Made by a program: the position numbers and the translations under genes. Below, piece by piece: positions 24,700 through 33,802 of a stretch of DNA of 64,000 bases; position 1 is the first letter of the stretch; every line of letters begins with the position of its first letter. Source of the DNA: Clostridia bacterium (GTDB lineage: Bacteria; Bacillota; Clostridia; Oscillospirales; Acutalibacteraceae); assembly GCA_017410325.1 (NCBI GenBank), contig JAFQRA010000004.1:1-64000 (forward strand), read 5' to 3'. The notes beneath the pieces were generated by a model, which ran no database searches, was not told the DNA's origin, and saw only the letters and a list, made by a program, of their open reading frames with translations.

Positions 24700-25461
24700 A
24701 TGAATTATGAAAATATTCGTTCAGGCATTTTATACGGTGATGTAAAAGTTATCGGTTTTGAAAGCATTGATTCCACAAGTTCGTATCTTCGCCGTTTGCT
24801 TGACAGCGGTGAAAAGGGGACAGTGCTTGCTGTTGCCGATGAGCAGACGGCAGGCAGAGGCAGAAGCGGAAAGAGCTTTTATTCACCCTTGTCCGGCGGC
24901 TTATATATGTCATTGCTCATTCATCCCGAGGTGGGTTTCGATGCGGTTTCTTCAGTTACACCAAAGGTTTGCGTTGCGGTAAGCAGGGCTATTGAAAAGG
25001 TTACCGGAGTATCAACACAAATAAAATGGGTGAACGACCTTTATCTTAGCGGTAAAAAGGTTTGCGGTATTTTGTGCGAAGCCGTGAATGACTATAAAAA
25101 CGCTGTTACCAAAAGTATTATTATCGGTGTGGGTATAAACATCAGCACCGTTGAATTTCCTGCTCAATTACAGCAGCTTGCGGGATCGCTTGGCGTGGCT
25201 GACGATTGCCGCGAAAAGCTTGTAAGCGAAATTACAAATTCTTTACTGACTCTCAGCTTCGGCGAATTGTCCGCGGACGAGCTTTCTTTCTACCGTGAGC
25301 GAAGCTGTGTAATCGGTAATAAAATAAATTATTTCGTTAACGGACAAAAAAATACCGCCGAAGCAGTCGGAATTGACTCCTCGGGCGGTTTGATTGTTGA
25401 AAATATACACGGTGAAAGGCTCACTCTTACTAGCGGAGAAATATCCGTCAGACCTTGCTGA
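24700..25461 (+). CDS. birA: Biotin--protein ligase (monofunctional)
   Basis: A 253-residue enzyme that activates biotin with ATP and attaches it to carboxyl-carrier lysines. The biotinoyl-AMP site is visible as GRGRSGKSFYSPLSGGLYMS (shown to 20 residues), followed by IKWVNDLYLSGKKVCGIL with the catalytic Lys, then GVGINI. A C-terminal SH3-like cap covers about residues 205-253. It lacks the N-terminal helix-turn-helix of bifunctional BirA, so it cannot repress bio genes. It overlaps the convergent biotin transporter gene bioY by 14 bp. Confidence 0.92.
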   Translation: MNYENIRSGILYGDVKVIGFESIDSTSSYLRRLLDSGEKGTVLAVADEQTAGRGRSGKSFYSPLSGGLYMSLLIHPEVGFDAVSSVTPKVCVAVSRAIEKVTGVSTQIKWVNDLYLSGKKVCGILCEAVNDYKNAVTKSIIIGVGINISTVEFPAQLQQLAGSLGVADDCREKLVSEITNSLLTLSFGELSADELSFYRERSCVIGNKINYFVNGQKNTAEAVGIDSSGGLIVENIHGERLTLTSGEISVRPC

Positions 25462-25972
25462 TTTCGGCAAGCTTATTGCTTAACAGCAGACTTAAAATAA
25501 GCTTAACGGCATCGGGCAATATAAACGGAACTACGCAGGTCAAAACTGCTGATTTAACGGAAACCTTTGAGACAAGTGCAAACTGTATGCAGCCCGTTAA
25601 ATAACATAATAAAATACCCGCGAGCAGTGCGAAAACTTTGGTACGAATGTTTTCGCCTGCTTTTTTTGTTATCAACCAATAGATCAGTGACAACAATAAA
25701 AAACCCGTTATGTAGCCGCCGACGGGGCCAAGCAAAATACCCGGTCCGCCCGTAAATGAATGGAAAACGGGTAAGCCGACTGCACCGAGCAGAATATACA
25801 GCGCAATTGCTGCAGTGCCTCTTTTGCCGCCAAGCACGAGCAATGTTAAAAAAACCGCAAAGGTTTGCAATGTAAACGGTACGGCAGAAGGAATACTCAG
25901 CCAAGAGCATATGCAGATTATTACCGAAAATAATGCTGTCAGCGTTAAATCAAATATTTTGCTGCTTTTCAT
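25448..25972 (-). CDS. bioY: BioY biotin transporter S component
   Basis: A 174-residue membrane protein with six hydrophobic segments and the BioY hallmarks PFTLQTFAVFL, GLPVFHSFTGGPGILLGPVG and GYITGFLL. BioY captures biotin and works with the shared ECF module (EcfA/A'/T), which is not in this window. It follows nadE with TGATG overlap and ends inside birA on the opposite strand. With birA it forms a biotin uptake-and-use pair; no biotin synthesis genes are seen here, which suggests scavenging. Confidence 0.92.
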   Translation of the reverse strand: MKSSKIFDLTLTALFSVIICICSWLSIPSAVPFTLQTFAVFLTLLVLGGKRGTAAIALYILLGAVGLPVFHSFTGGPGILLGPVGGYITGFLLLSLIYWLITKKAGENIRTKVFALLAGILLCYLTGCIQFALVSKVSVKSAVLTCVVPFILPDAVKLILSLLLSNKLAEISKV

Positions 25973-26703
25973 CAGACGGAAGGCTTGAAAGAGGGCATAA
26001 GCTGAAGCTTAAAGAGGTTTCTTTCATGAAGAGTGTCAATTCTCTTCTTGGTTTCTTCGTTGTCAATTCTGCCCGTACGGATATAAATATCAAGCTCTGC
26101 GTAGGTAAAGCCGAGGTTGTCCTCGTCTGTTTTTCCGCAAAGACCGTCTATCGGCACCTTGTCGACGAGGTTTTCGGGCAGACCGATGAGCTTACCGATT
26201 TGCTTTGCTTCCGTTACGGTAATGTTGGCAAGCGGACTGAAATCACCAGCGGCATCGCCGTAGCGCGTGGAATAGCCGACCCAGTCTTCGGAAAGGTTGC
26301 AGGTGTTTGCAACTCTTCCGTTAAGGCTTTGGGAAACTGCGTAAAGCGCAGACATTCTGATACGGGGAGAAAGGTTGACTCTTGTCTGATTGCTGATTTC
26401 AAGCTTTCCTTCAAGCTGGTTCATAACACCGTTTACGGCATCTTGAATATTAATTTCGTAATGCTTTATTCCAAGGTGGTTGACAAGCTGATATGCACAG
26501 TCGATATCGTGTTGTATACCGCAGGGCATAAGTACACCGATAACTCTGTCCTTGCCGAGTGCTTCAACGCAAAGAGCGGCAACGATTGAGCTGTCTTTGC
26601 CGCCTGAAATACCGATAACGGCATTGCAGCCTTTTCCGTTCTTTTCAAAAAAGTCTCTTATCCATTCAACACATTCGTTTTTAACTTTTAATGCATCAAA
26701 CAT
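25972..26703 (-). CDS. nadE: Ammonia-dependent NAD+ synthetase
   Basis: A 243-residue enzyme that amidates nicotinate adenine dinucleotide. The PP-loop is VIGISGGKDSSIVAAL (about residues 26-41), with SPRIRMSALYAVSQ and the C-terminal VDKVPIDGLCGKTDEDNLGFTY (in part PIDGLCGKTDED) as further family blocks. No nitrilase/glutaminase domain is present, so it uses free ammonia. GGAGA precedes the ATG. It is translationally coupled to bioY (stop and start overlap). Confidence 0.92.
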   Translation of the reverse strand: MFDALKVKNECVEWIRDFFEKNGKGCNAVIGISGGKDSSIVAALCVEALGKDRVIGVLMPCGIQHDIDCAYQLVNHLGIKHYEINIQDAVNGVMNQLEGKLEISNQTRVNLSPRIRMSALYAVSQSLNGRVANTCNLSEDWVGYSTRYGDAAGDFSPLANITVTEAKQIGKLIGLPENLVDKVPIDGLCGKTDEDNLGFTYAELDIYIRTGRIDNEETKKRIDTLHERNLFKLQLMPSFKPSV

Positions 26704-26734
26704 AGCTTGTTCTCCTTATTTAAAAATATAATCA

Positions 26735-27193
26735 TTAACCTAAAAAGTTAAGTACGCGCACCATAAAATATGCAATCGATGCACCGACAACAAAGCCGCC
26801 TGCAATTTCGGGAAGCGTGTGTCCTTCAACCTTCTTGACGTCGGAAACATCTTTTCCGTAAAACTTGTCCTGAAGCAGGTTAAAGGCATCGGTAAGCTTT
26901 TCGATGGGAAGTCTGACCTTTATGGCATCAAACATAACGATAAACGCGAAAATACCGGCAACTGCAAAGATGTCGGAATCCCAGCCGTTGTGCATTCCGA
27001 TGCTGGCTGAAAGAGCAATTACGGTTGCTGTATGGGAGCTGGGCATACCGCCAAGCTTGAAAGCCGTTTCGAGCGTAACCCTTTGGCAGGTTTCACCCTT
27101 CTTTTTCGCAACTGCATATTTAATCAGATTAATTATAACCTTAATAAGCTGTGCGGTAAACCATGAAAGAATACATATTGCAATTATTTTCAT
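26735..27193 (-). CDS. YuiD-like divergent PAP2-family membrane protein
   Basis: A 152-residue protein with about four hydrophobic segments. The conserved LGGMPSSHTATVIALS motif (about residues 46-61) and VMFDAIKVR place it in the DUF212/YuiD group, related to vanadium haloperoxidase and PAP2 phosphatases. The GMPSSH motif is the active-site-like part. Function in bacteria is not established. GGGAGA precedes the ATG. It lies 31 bp upstream of nadE on the same strand. Confidence 0.85.
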   Translation of the reverse strand: MKIIAICILSWFTAQLIKVIINLIKYAVAKKKGETCQRVTLETAFKLGGMPSSHTATVIALSASIGMHNGWDSDIFAVAGIFAFIVMFDAIKVRLPIEKLTDAFNLLQDKFYGKDVSDVKKVEGHTLPEIAGGFVVGASIAYFMVRVLNFLG

Positions 27194-27224
27194 TTAAAAA
27201 ATTTCTCCCTTTTGCATTGTCCTC

Positions 27225-27241
27225 GTTAACAATATGTTAAC
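27225..27241. promoter_or_regulatory. Perfect palindrome between divergent genes
   Basis: GTTAACAATATGTTAAC is two GTTAAC hexamers around a 5-bp spacer, in the 227-bp gap between the YuiD-like gene and the acyl-CoA synthetase gene. It is a candidate regulator site. The gap is AT-rich and I could not assign a clear promoter in it. Confidence 0.4.
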
Positions 27242-27420
27242 AGTTACTCTAATGTTACAATAAATTTTTGGGAATTTCAAGAGAAAAGCTTGAAAAAATT
27301 AATATTTTGTGCTAATATTGTTTACAGTTTGTTAAATATAGCAGATTCTTGTTTAAAAACTGTTAATAATTGCTGCTTTATATTTAATAATGTAAAAAAA
27401 ACTGTGCAGGAGGCATTATT

Positions 27421-29070
27421 TTGAAAAAGATTAACCCCAATGCAGGTAACCCCAATGTTCCGGATTATAAGACTCTCAAGGAAATTATCGTCAAGGGTAC
27501 TGAGTCCGGCGGCGATATGAAGCAGTATGCATTCACCGATAAGAATAAGGTTGAACAGACCAGAACCTTTAATCAGACCTGGCGTGAAATTTGCGGAATC
27601 GGCACTTATTTCCATTCACTCGGCCTGGAAAAGGGTGCTAAAATTGCTATCATTGCGGAAAACTCCTTTGACTGGATGGTTGCTTATTACGCAACGCTTA
27701 TGGGTGGCTATATCACAGTTCCTATGGACTGTAAGCTTTCTGCAGAATATCTTTCGGACCAGCTTATTCGGTGCGGCTGTGACGCGCTGATTTATTCCGA
27801 TAACTTTGATTCTATGATAGAACAGTTCAAGGCTGACCCGGATATGCCCGTCAAGCACTATCTTGCAATTGATGAGTTTGAGAATTACAGACAGATAGGT
27901 TATAAGCTTTTTGATGAGGGCGATACCTATATCGTTGATGCCGAGGTCAAGCCGGATGATCTTGCCTGTATCGTTTACACCTCGGGCACCACTGCAAAGA
28001 GTAAGGGCGTTATGCTTACTCATTACAATATTGCAAGCAACTGTACGGCTTCAACACGCGTTATTTCCGGCAGACACGCTATCGGTTTCCTGCCTCTTAA
28101 TCACACTTATGCCTGGGTAAGTGCGCTTTTTGCTTGCTATATTCTCAACGAGTGGGGTTATCTTTGCGAAAGCATTAAAACTATTCAGAGCGATATGAAA
28201 AAGCAGAAGCCTTACAATCTGTCAGGTGTTCCGCTTGTTGTTGAAACAATATACAACCGAATCTGGCGTACGGCCAAGAGCACCGGCAGAGAGGAAATTC
28301 TCAAGAAGGGTCTTAAAATCAGCCGCTTCCTTATGAAGCTCGGTATTGACCGCCGCCGTAAGATTTTTGCTACTATTATTGACAATCTCGGCGGAAATCT
28401 TTCAATGATTGTTTGCGGCGGAGCAAATCTTGACCCCAAATACGAAGAGGGTATGCGTGACTTCGGTATTGAGGTTTATAACGGCTACGGTATGACGGAG
28501 TGTTCACCTGCAATTACCTGTAACCGCCCCGATGCTTACAAGCCCGGCAGTGTCGGCAAGCCGTTGGGCTGTTGTGAAATTAAAATCAATAACCCCGATG
28601 AAGAGGGTGTCGGCGAAATTTACGTACGCGGTACCAATGTTATGGTTGGCTATTATAATGACCCCGAAGCAACTGCAGAAGCATTTGACGGCGAATGGCT
28701 CAAGACCGGTGACCACGGCAGAATCGATGAAGACGGCTTCCTGTTTATGATTGGCAGAAAGAAGAATCTTATCTGTCTTTCAAACGGTAAAAACGTTTCA
28801 CCCGAGGAGCTTGAGGATAAGATTTCTCAGAGCATTGAGTACGTGCAGGAGGTTCTTGTTTACGATGAGAACGAGCAGATTATTGCTGAAGTATTCCTTA
28901 ACGAGGAGGATTTCCCCGATGCACGTGAGCGTATTAAGACTGATATGAAGGAACTGAACAAGAACGTTGCTTCTTTCAAGCGTATCAACAAGACAATCGT
29001 GCGTGACGAGGAATTCCCCAAAACAACAACTCTCAAGATTGTCAGAAAGTATATGACCCCGAAAAACTAA
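27421..29070 (+). CDS. Long-chain acyl-CoA synthetase (AMP-binding)
   Basis: A 549-residue adenylate-forming enzyme that activates a carboxylic acid with ATP and CoA. The P-loop-like core motif is IVYTSGTTAKSKGVMLTH (about residues 184-201), then NGYGMTECSPAI, the A8-hinge region TGDHGRIDEDGFLFMIGRKK and a C-terminal Lys near KTTTLKIVRKY. It resembles FadD/long-chain ligases. The start is TTG, seven bases after AGGAGG. It is monocistronic and ends at a good terminator. Confidence 0.88.
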   Translation: MKKINPNAGNPNVPDYKTLKEIIVKGTESGGDMKQYAFTDKNKVEQTRTFNQTWREICGIGTYFHSLGLEKGAKIAIIAENSFDWMVAYYATLMGGYITVPMDCKLSAEYLSDQLIRCGCDALIYSDNFDSMIEQFKADPDMPVKHYLAIDEFENYRQIGYKLFDEGDTYIVDAEVKPDDLACIVYTSGTTAKSKGVMLTHYNIASNCTASTRVISGRHAIGFLPLNHTYAWVSALFACYILNEWGYLCESIKTIQSDMKKQKPYNLSGVPLVVETIYNRIWRTAKSTGREEILKKGLKISRFLMKLGIDRRRKIFATIIDNLGGNLSMIVCGGANLDPKYEEGMRDFGIEVYNGYGMTECSPAITCNRPDAYKPGSVGKPLGCCEIKINNPDEEGVGEIYVRGTNVMVGYYNDPEATAEAFDGEWLKTGDHGRIDEDGFLFMIGRKKNLICLSNGKNVSPEELEDKISQSIEYVQEVLVYDENEQIIAEVFLNEEDFPDARERIKTDMKELNKNVASFKRINKTIVRDEEFPKTTTLKIVRKYMTPKN

Positions 29071-29085
29071 ATTACAGATAAAAAT

Positions 29086-29118
29086 AAACGGCAGAGTAAA
29101 ATCTGCCGTTTGTTTTTA
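29086..29118 (+). terminator. Intrinsic terminator
   Basis: A perfect 10-bp stem (29086-29095 and 29102-29111) with a T-rich tail, between the acyl-CoA synthetase and the convergent GtrA-like gene. Confidence 0.85.
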
Positions 29119-29149
29119 TGTATAGGTTTTGTAATTACTTTGCAGCTTC

Positions 29150-29683
29150 TTACTTCTTCTTGCGGAAGAGAATTGCCTGAACGGGGAAGAAGGCGATAAA
29201 CTGGAAGAACATACAAGCGAATGTTGAAACATTGTTTGCAAGATCCTTAGACCAGTTCATTCCGAGGAAGAGATTGAAAAGTGTGGGAGCAAGCCATGCG
29301 GAGAAAAGAAGAATTATAACTGTGCAAACGAGGTAAATGGGAAGTGTTACAGCTATGTTAGCACTTGATTTGAATGTCTTTTCTCTGTTGATAAAGAATG
29401 CAACAATCTGTGCAACAACGTTTGAAACATTGAATGCTATGCAGTAACCGAGACCGCCGAGGATAACAGCACCTGTTGTAGGATCTGTGTTAACGGGATA
29501 ATTGAAAACAGGTACACCGTTAATAACGAGCTTGACGAATTCTTCAGCGAAAAGCTCTTTGACAGCAGGGATCATTGGAATAAGATTGACCAATGCAAAC
29601 TGAACTAAACAAGCACCAAGGCTTACGATGATAAACTTGACGAAAACCCAGAGCTTTTTGAGGAAATTATTTTCTTTTGCCAT
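29150..29683 (-). CDS. GtrA-like membrane protein
   Basis: A 177-residue protein with four hydrophobic segments, typical of GtrA family flippase-like proteins that move polyprenyl-linked sugars. The end of the second repeat shows NVVAQIVAFFINREKTF, a strong GtrA motif, while FVKFIIVSLGACLVQF is the first helix. A roughly 45-residue hydrophilic insert (about residues 40-85) between helices 1 and 2 makes it longer than most (about 130). The start at 29683 follows AGGAGA. No glycosyltransferase is adjacent. Confidence 0.75.
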   Translation of the reverse strand: MAKENNFLKKLWVFVKFIIVSLGACLVQFALVNLIPMIPAVKELFAEEFVKLVINGVPVFNYPVNTDPTTGAVILGGLGYCIAFNVSNVVAQIVAFFINREKTFKSSANIAVTLPIYLVCTVIILLFSAWLAPTLFNLFLGMNWSKDLANNVSTFACMFFQFIAFFPVQAILFRKKK

Positions 29684-29715
29684 AATATTATCTCCTAACA
29701 TTTAGATTTCAATAA

Positions 29716-29744
29716 ATTATATCATTTTATCACGGTATTTACAA
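29716..29744 (-). promoter_or_regulatory. Predicted promoter of the GtrA-like gene
   Basis: On the minus strand TTGTAA (29744-29739), a 17-bp spacer and TATAAT (29721-29716), 33 bp before the start. Confidence 0.68.
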
Positions 29745-29775
29745 GTCAAAATTTGACAATTATTTTTGTGCAATA

Positions 29776-30471
29776 TTACTTCATAAGGCTGTAGTGTGAG
29801 GTGTCGTTAATACAGCCGAAAACGGTATCACCCCATTTATATGTGCCGTGCTTATAAAAAATCAGCCTTGTGACGCCTGTATTGTAAAAATCTAAATCAA
29901 AGCAGGGCTTTTCTTTGTCAAGCCCCATAACGTAAAACACAAGGTTTGTGATAAAAGCAGCGTGGCTGACGAGTGCTATTTTTTCTCCGTTGCTGTAGCG
30001 GTTACGGAAATAATCAACGACAAACCTTGTTCTTGCAAATAGCTTTTCGGCTGTTTCGTGTCCGTCATATCTCATTCTTGTTTCGCTCGGATCAACTCCA
30101 TCGGCATATACTGCAGTCGGAGAAAACTCCTGTATCTCGTCAATTTCAACTCCCTTATATTCGGGGGGAATACCTACTTCGCAGATATCGGGTAGAATAT
30201 AGTGCGGCATTGTTTCGGGTTGCCTTTTTAGTATTTCAGCCGCTGTCCGTGCCGCCCTGAGAAGAGGACTTGAATAAACAGCATCAAAGCAGGTATTTGC
30301 GTAAAATTCACCTGCGGCAATAGCCTGAGCAAGACCTTTTTCACTCAGCACGGGGTCAGTGCCTTCTTTTAGTGTAAGGTCTGTCCTGCCGCCGTAGCCT
30401 GCGTTGCCGAGGCTTTCGCCGTGTCGGATTATATAAAGCTCAAGTTCAATTATCGGTTTTGTGTTTTCCAT
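29776..30471 (-). CDS. Histidine-phosphatase family protein
   Basis: A 231-residue phosphoglycerate mutase-like enzyme. The catalytic motif is YIIRHGESLGN (His near residue 16), with YSSPLLRAARTAAEI for the phosphate pocket and LVSHAAFITNL for the second His. It is cytosolic, with no signal peptide. Members range from cofactor-dependent mutases to broad phosphatases; the substrate is not apparent. AAAGGA precedes the ATG. Confidence 0.85.
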   Translation of the reverse strand: MENTKPIIELELYIIRHGESLGNAGYGGRTDLTLKEGTDPVLSEKGLAQAIAAGEFYANTCFDAVYSSPLLRAARTAAEILKRQPETMPHYILPDICEVGIPPEYKGVEIDEIQEFSPTAVYADGVDPSETRMRYDGHETAEKLFARTRFVVDYFRNRYSNGEKIALVSHAAFITNLVFYVMGLDKEKPCFDLDFYNTGVTRLIFYKHGTYKWGDTVFGCINDTSHYSLMK

Positions 30472-30594
30472 ATTAATACATCCTTTTTTTAAACATTCAT
30501 TATCTTATAAAAAGTTTATACTTTTGTCAAGAATTTTGTCATATCGTAAAATGTCAAATTTGCTCTGCTTTGCATAATGTGTATGGGTGATAAT

Positions 30595-31377
30595 ATGTTA
30601 ACTGATATATTCTGCGGAATTATGCTTCCGCTTCTCGGCACTGCTGCAGGCTCAGCTTGTGTATATTTTATGAAAGGCAGTCTCAGTGCATTTGTACAGA
30701 AAGCTTTGAGCGGCTTTGCGGCAGGAGTAATGATGGCAGCATCGGTGTGGAGCTTGATAATTCCCGCCATAGACCGTTGTGAAAATTTGGGCGGACTGGC
30801 GTTTTTACCTGCCGTACTGGGCTTCTGGAGCGGTATTTTGTTCCTGCTCGCCGTTGACAGGCTTATGCCGCAAATTTCCATGCACTTCAGAAAAGCGGGG
30901 GACAGGGCAAACAGATTTCAGGGCATTACTATGCTTGTCTTTGCCGTTGTGCTTCACAATATTCCGGAGGGCATGGCTGTAGGAGCAGTGTATTCCGCTA
31001 TTCTTTCGGGTGATGAAAATGTTTCTCTCAGTACGGCTTTTGCGCTTTCGCTTGGTATTGCAATTCAGAATTTTCCTGAGGGTGCCATAATTTCAATGCC
31101 GCTGAAAGCACACGGTATGAAGAAAAACAGGGCATTTGCATACGGCGCATTATCAGGTGTTGTTGAACCGCTGGGTGCTTTTATCACAATACTGCTGTCT
31201 GTTCTGGTTGTACCTCTTCTTCCGCTGTTTTTAAGCTTTGCGGCGGGAGCGATGGTTTATGTTGTCGTACGGGAATTGATACCCGGGCTTTCCGACGGTG
31301 AAAGCGCATTATCAGGCGTACTGTTTTTCGCTTGCGGATTTTCGGTAATGATGGCACTCGACGTTGCTTTGGGCTGA
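30595..31377 (+). CDS. ZIP-family metal transporter
   Basis: A 260-residue membrane protein with eight hydrophobic segments. The metal-binding helices are visible as VVLHNIPEGMAVGA and IQNFPEGAIISMPL, both characteristic of ZIP/ZupT importers of zinc and other divalent metals. GAFITILLSVLV and GAMVYVVVRELIP are the later helices. I start at 30595 because GGGTG lies upstream; the in-frame ATG six codons earlier is less well placed. Confidence 0.9.
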   Translation: MLTDIFCGIMLPLLGTAAGSACVYFMKGSLSAFVQKALSGFAAGVMMAASVWSLIIPAIDRCENLGGLAFLPAVLGFWSGILFLLAVDRLMPQISMHFRKAGDRANRFQGITMLVFAVVLHNIPEGMAVGAVYSAILSGDENVSLSTAFALSLGIAIQNFPEGAIISMPLKAHGMKKNRAFAYGALSGVVEPLGAFITILLSVLVVPLLPLFLSFAAGAMVYVVVRELIPGLSDGESALSGVLFFACGFSVMMALDVALG

Positions 31378-31440
31378 AATTTCGTTCCTTTAAAGAATTT
31401 TCATATAAATTTATGAAATTTATAAAAAATTTTATATATT

Positions 31441-31468
31441 TTGTTGCAAAACCGGTGCTCTTTATAAT
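31441..31468 (+). promoter_or_regulatory. Predicted promoter of the zinc-ribbon/transporter operon
   Basis: TTGTTG (31441-31446), a 16-bp spacer and TATAAT (31463-31468), 76 bp before the start of the first gene. Confidence 0.6.
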
Positions 31469-31544
31469 ATAATCAAATAAAATATGCATAATAATGCGAC
31501 TGTTTATCGGTTGTGTTGTTCTGCTTAAAACGGGAGTGATATTT

Positions 31545-32417
31545 ATGAGCACCTGTCCAAAATGTCAGAAGAAACTAAAAATTACGGACATAGGTCAGAA
31601 TTGCCCGCATTGCGGTGTCAATATGAGGTTTTACAATTTTGATAAAACCTTTGTTGAAGAAGCAAAGCAGGCAGAGCTTTCGATGGCTAATGTTCACGTA
31701 AAGCTCAGAAAATTCAAGACGGCGCTTATCGGCAGTAAGCTTGCCATAGCCCGCCTTGTGTTAGGCTTCCTGCCTGTAGTTTCAATGCTTCTGCCCGTAG
31801 GCAATATCAGCCTTGACATTCCTTTTGCGGCACAGGAATTTTCGGTAAGCGGTCTTGGACTGTACACCATTTTTTCAAATGGTGTGCTTAATCTGCTTAT
31901 GAGTCTTATGTCTGCACCGATAAACGGTAAAGCTTTTACTTTTATTATGATTGTTCTCGGCGTTTATCTTGTTGCGGCACTTTGCGCCGTATTAAGCCTG
32001 CTGTTTTCAATTCTCAGCTTTATCAGCATCAAAAAAATGGCCCGTGCAATATGCGGCCTTGGCATAATCGGTGCGGTTTGCGGTGTTGTTTCTACTGTTC
32101 TTTGCGCTCGTATTCCGCAAAGTGCTGTTATAAACGGCGGAGCTTCCTTCGGTGTTGCCGCTATCATAGTGCTGTTCGGTGTCGTTTTTGCGGTAAACTT
32201 TATTATTGCCAAAAACGGTCTGCCGATTGAGTTTGAAGAAGGCGACCTTGAGCGTTATGAAATCCGTAAAATGGTTCTCAAGGGTGAAATCAAGCTCGAA
32301 GATCTTCCGCAGCCAATAGTTGAAACTGCCGCAACCAAAGAGATTGACGAGCAGATTAAGAAGGAACAGCAGAAATTCATCGACGTTCAGCCGAAAGAAA
32401 AGGAGGTACAGCAATGA
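31545..32417 (+). CDS. Zinc-ribbon membrane protein of unknown function
   Basis: A 290-residue protein not assigned to a known family. Residues 1-30 form a zinc ribbon (CPKCQKKL, CPHCGVNM), then a basic linker, then four hydrophobic segments from about 70 to 225, and an acidic cytosolic tail with a coiled-coil-like Lys/Glu/Gln end. The start at 31545 follows GGGAGTG; a longer in-frame start lacks a site. It overlaps the next gene by 4 bp. Such zinc-ribbon membrane proteins are common in Clostridia and may sense or scaffold. The operon continues into a sugar transporter. Confidence 0.7.
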   Translation: MSTCPKCQKKLKITDIGQNCPHCGVNMRFYNFDKTFVEEAKQAELSMANVHVKLRKFKTALIGSKLAIARLVLGFLPVVSMLLPVGNISLDIPFAAQEFSVSGLGLYTIFSNGVLNLLMSLMSAPINGKAFTFIMIVLGVYLVAALCAVLSLLFSILSFISIKKMARAICGLGIIGAVCGVVSTVLCARIPQSAVINGGASFGVAAIIVLFGVVFAVNFIIAKNGLPIEFEEGDLERYEIRKMVLKGEIKLEDLPQPIVETAATKEIDEQIKKEQQKFIDVQPKEKEVQQ

Positions 32418-33802
32418 ACGAAAAGAAAGACCGCTCAAAGCTTGTTTTCGGCGCAATAATTGTTGTGCTTTGTGTTTTCTTTGTTGTCGGTGTTGTTTAC
32501 GGTGCCAACAGTCTGCTTGAAATGGAGGGCACTCTTGAGCCCGCAGACAAATACGTTCTTGACGGATATGCTCAGGTGCCCGATTCGCCTCAAGGAGTTA
32601 TTGAGCTTGTTAATAATGCCGTTTCCGCCGCTGTCGAAGCCAAGCCGAAGCTTGAGTCATCAGACAGTATCAGCATCGGCGATGAGCTTATTATCGGCGA
32701 AGACGGTGCTTCTGCCGTAAATACCGTTGCAAAATTCCTTAAGGATAATGCTGCAGATGAGTTTGCCGCTTCCTTTGCGGATTTATCTGCTGATTTCGGT
32801 GTCGGATTTGCAGACAAGCTTTGGATTCCTCAGCTTACTGCCGCCGATATTGAAAGCTTTGAAATAAAGTATATTTACTATCACTGTATGCAGTGCGGTG
32901 CCGATGCGGATGAAACCTACGAAAAATGCTCCGAGTGCGGAAACGAAAACGGCCCCCAGATGAGATACCGTGACGAGTACAGCATTACCCTCAACCTTGC
33001 ACAGGGTGCTGCCGCACTGGAAAACAATTTCCGTCTGCGTGAGCCTTCTCAGGTAAACGAGTTTGTCGGGGATAAGTTCTCATCCTTTGCAAATATTTCC
33101 GCTCCGATTAATTTTGAATATAAAAATGCACGCATTTTTGTGCGCATTAACCGCCACACGGGTCAGCTTCTTGAAATCAAGTATATCAAGGATGTTGATG
33201 TCACAGCAAAGGCTGAATTCGTAGGGGATTATGCTTATGCAGGTGAGGCGGATGTTTATCTGCCCGTTTGCGAAGAAGTAGGCTTTTGGTTTACGTGGCC
33301 CGGTGTTTCACTTTCAGCCAAAGAGCTTTCAATGGCTTATAAATCAACTGAGGCTCTCAAAGCTACTCTTACCTGTGATGACCCGTTGCTTTACGATGTG
33401 ACATGGACCAGCTCGGATGAGAATATCGCTACGGTGGATGCCGACGGTTATGTAAACAGTAACAAGGTCGACGGAAAGGTTATCATTACAGCCAGCTATG
33501 AATTCCAGGGTAAAACCTATACCGATGAATGCGAGGTTTTTGTCAAGACCTCTGTTGAAAGTATTGATATTACCAAGCGTGACCTCACTCTTAAGAAGGG
33601 TGAAACCTTTGCACAGAGCGTAACCTATTCACCCAAGGATTCAACCGTACAGACCGCAAAATGGTACACGACTGACGAAAGCGTTGCAACTGTTGATGAA
33701 AACGGTGTGATTACCGCAGTCGGTGCCGGTACGGCGGATATATATGCCGTTTCGGATGACGGATACTATAAAGCAACCTGTAATGTGGAGGTGACCGAAT
33801 AA
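32414..33802 (+). CDS. Membrane-anchored protein with zinc ribbon and two Ig-like (Big_2) domains
   Basis: A 462-residue protein. One N-terminal helix (about 14-33) anchors it, with the rest outside by topology. About residues 155-175 contain a second zinc ribbon, CMQCGADADETYEKCSECG. The last 170 residues carry two bacterial Ig-like domains: TWTSSDENIATVDADGYV and KWYTTDESVATVDENGVI are the diagnostic strands. Big_2 domains are common in surface adhesins. It overlaps the upstream zinc-ribbon gene by 4 bp and the GPH transporter by 1 bp, so all three are translationally coupled. The role is unknown. Confidence 0.72.
   Translation: MNEKKDRSKLVFGAIIVVLCVFFVVGVVYGANSLLEMEGTLEPADKYVLDGYAQVPDSPQGVIELVNNAVSAAVEAKPKLESSDSISIGDELIIGEDGASAVNTVAKFLKDNAADEFAASFADLSADFGVGFADKLWIPQLTAADIESFEIKYIYYHCMQCGADADETYEKCSECGNENGPQMRYRDEYSITLNLAQGAAALENNFRLREPSQVNEFVGDKFSSFANISAPINFEYKNARIFVRINRHTGQLLEIKYIKDVDVTAKAEFVGDYAYAGEADVYLPVCEEVGFWFTWPGVSLSAKELSMAYKSTEALKATLTCDDPLLYDVTWTSSDENIATVDADGYVNSNKVDGKVIITASYEFQGKTYTDECEVFVKTSVESIDITKRDLTLKKGETFAQSVTYSPKDSTVQTAKWYTTDESVATVDENGVITAVGAGTADIYAVSDDGYYKATCNVEVTE

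Noticed and set aside
25933-26589. 218-codon plus-strand frame opposite nadE
   Set aside because: It is an antisense frame of the conserved NAD synthetase without a start signal.
27225-27241. Rex-type redox operator
   Set aside because: The half-sites are GTTAAC in both copies, not the TTGTTAA-N4-TTAACAA layout; kept only as an unassigned palindrome.
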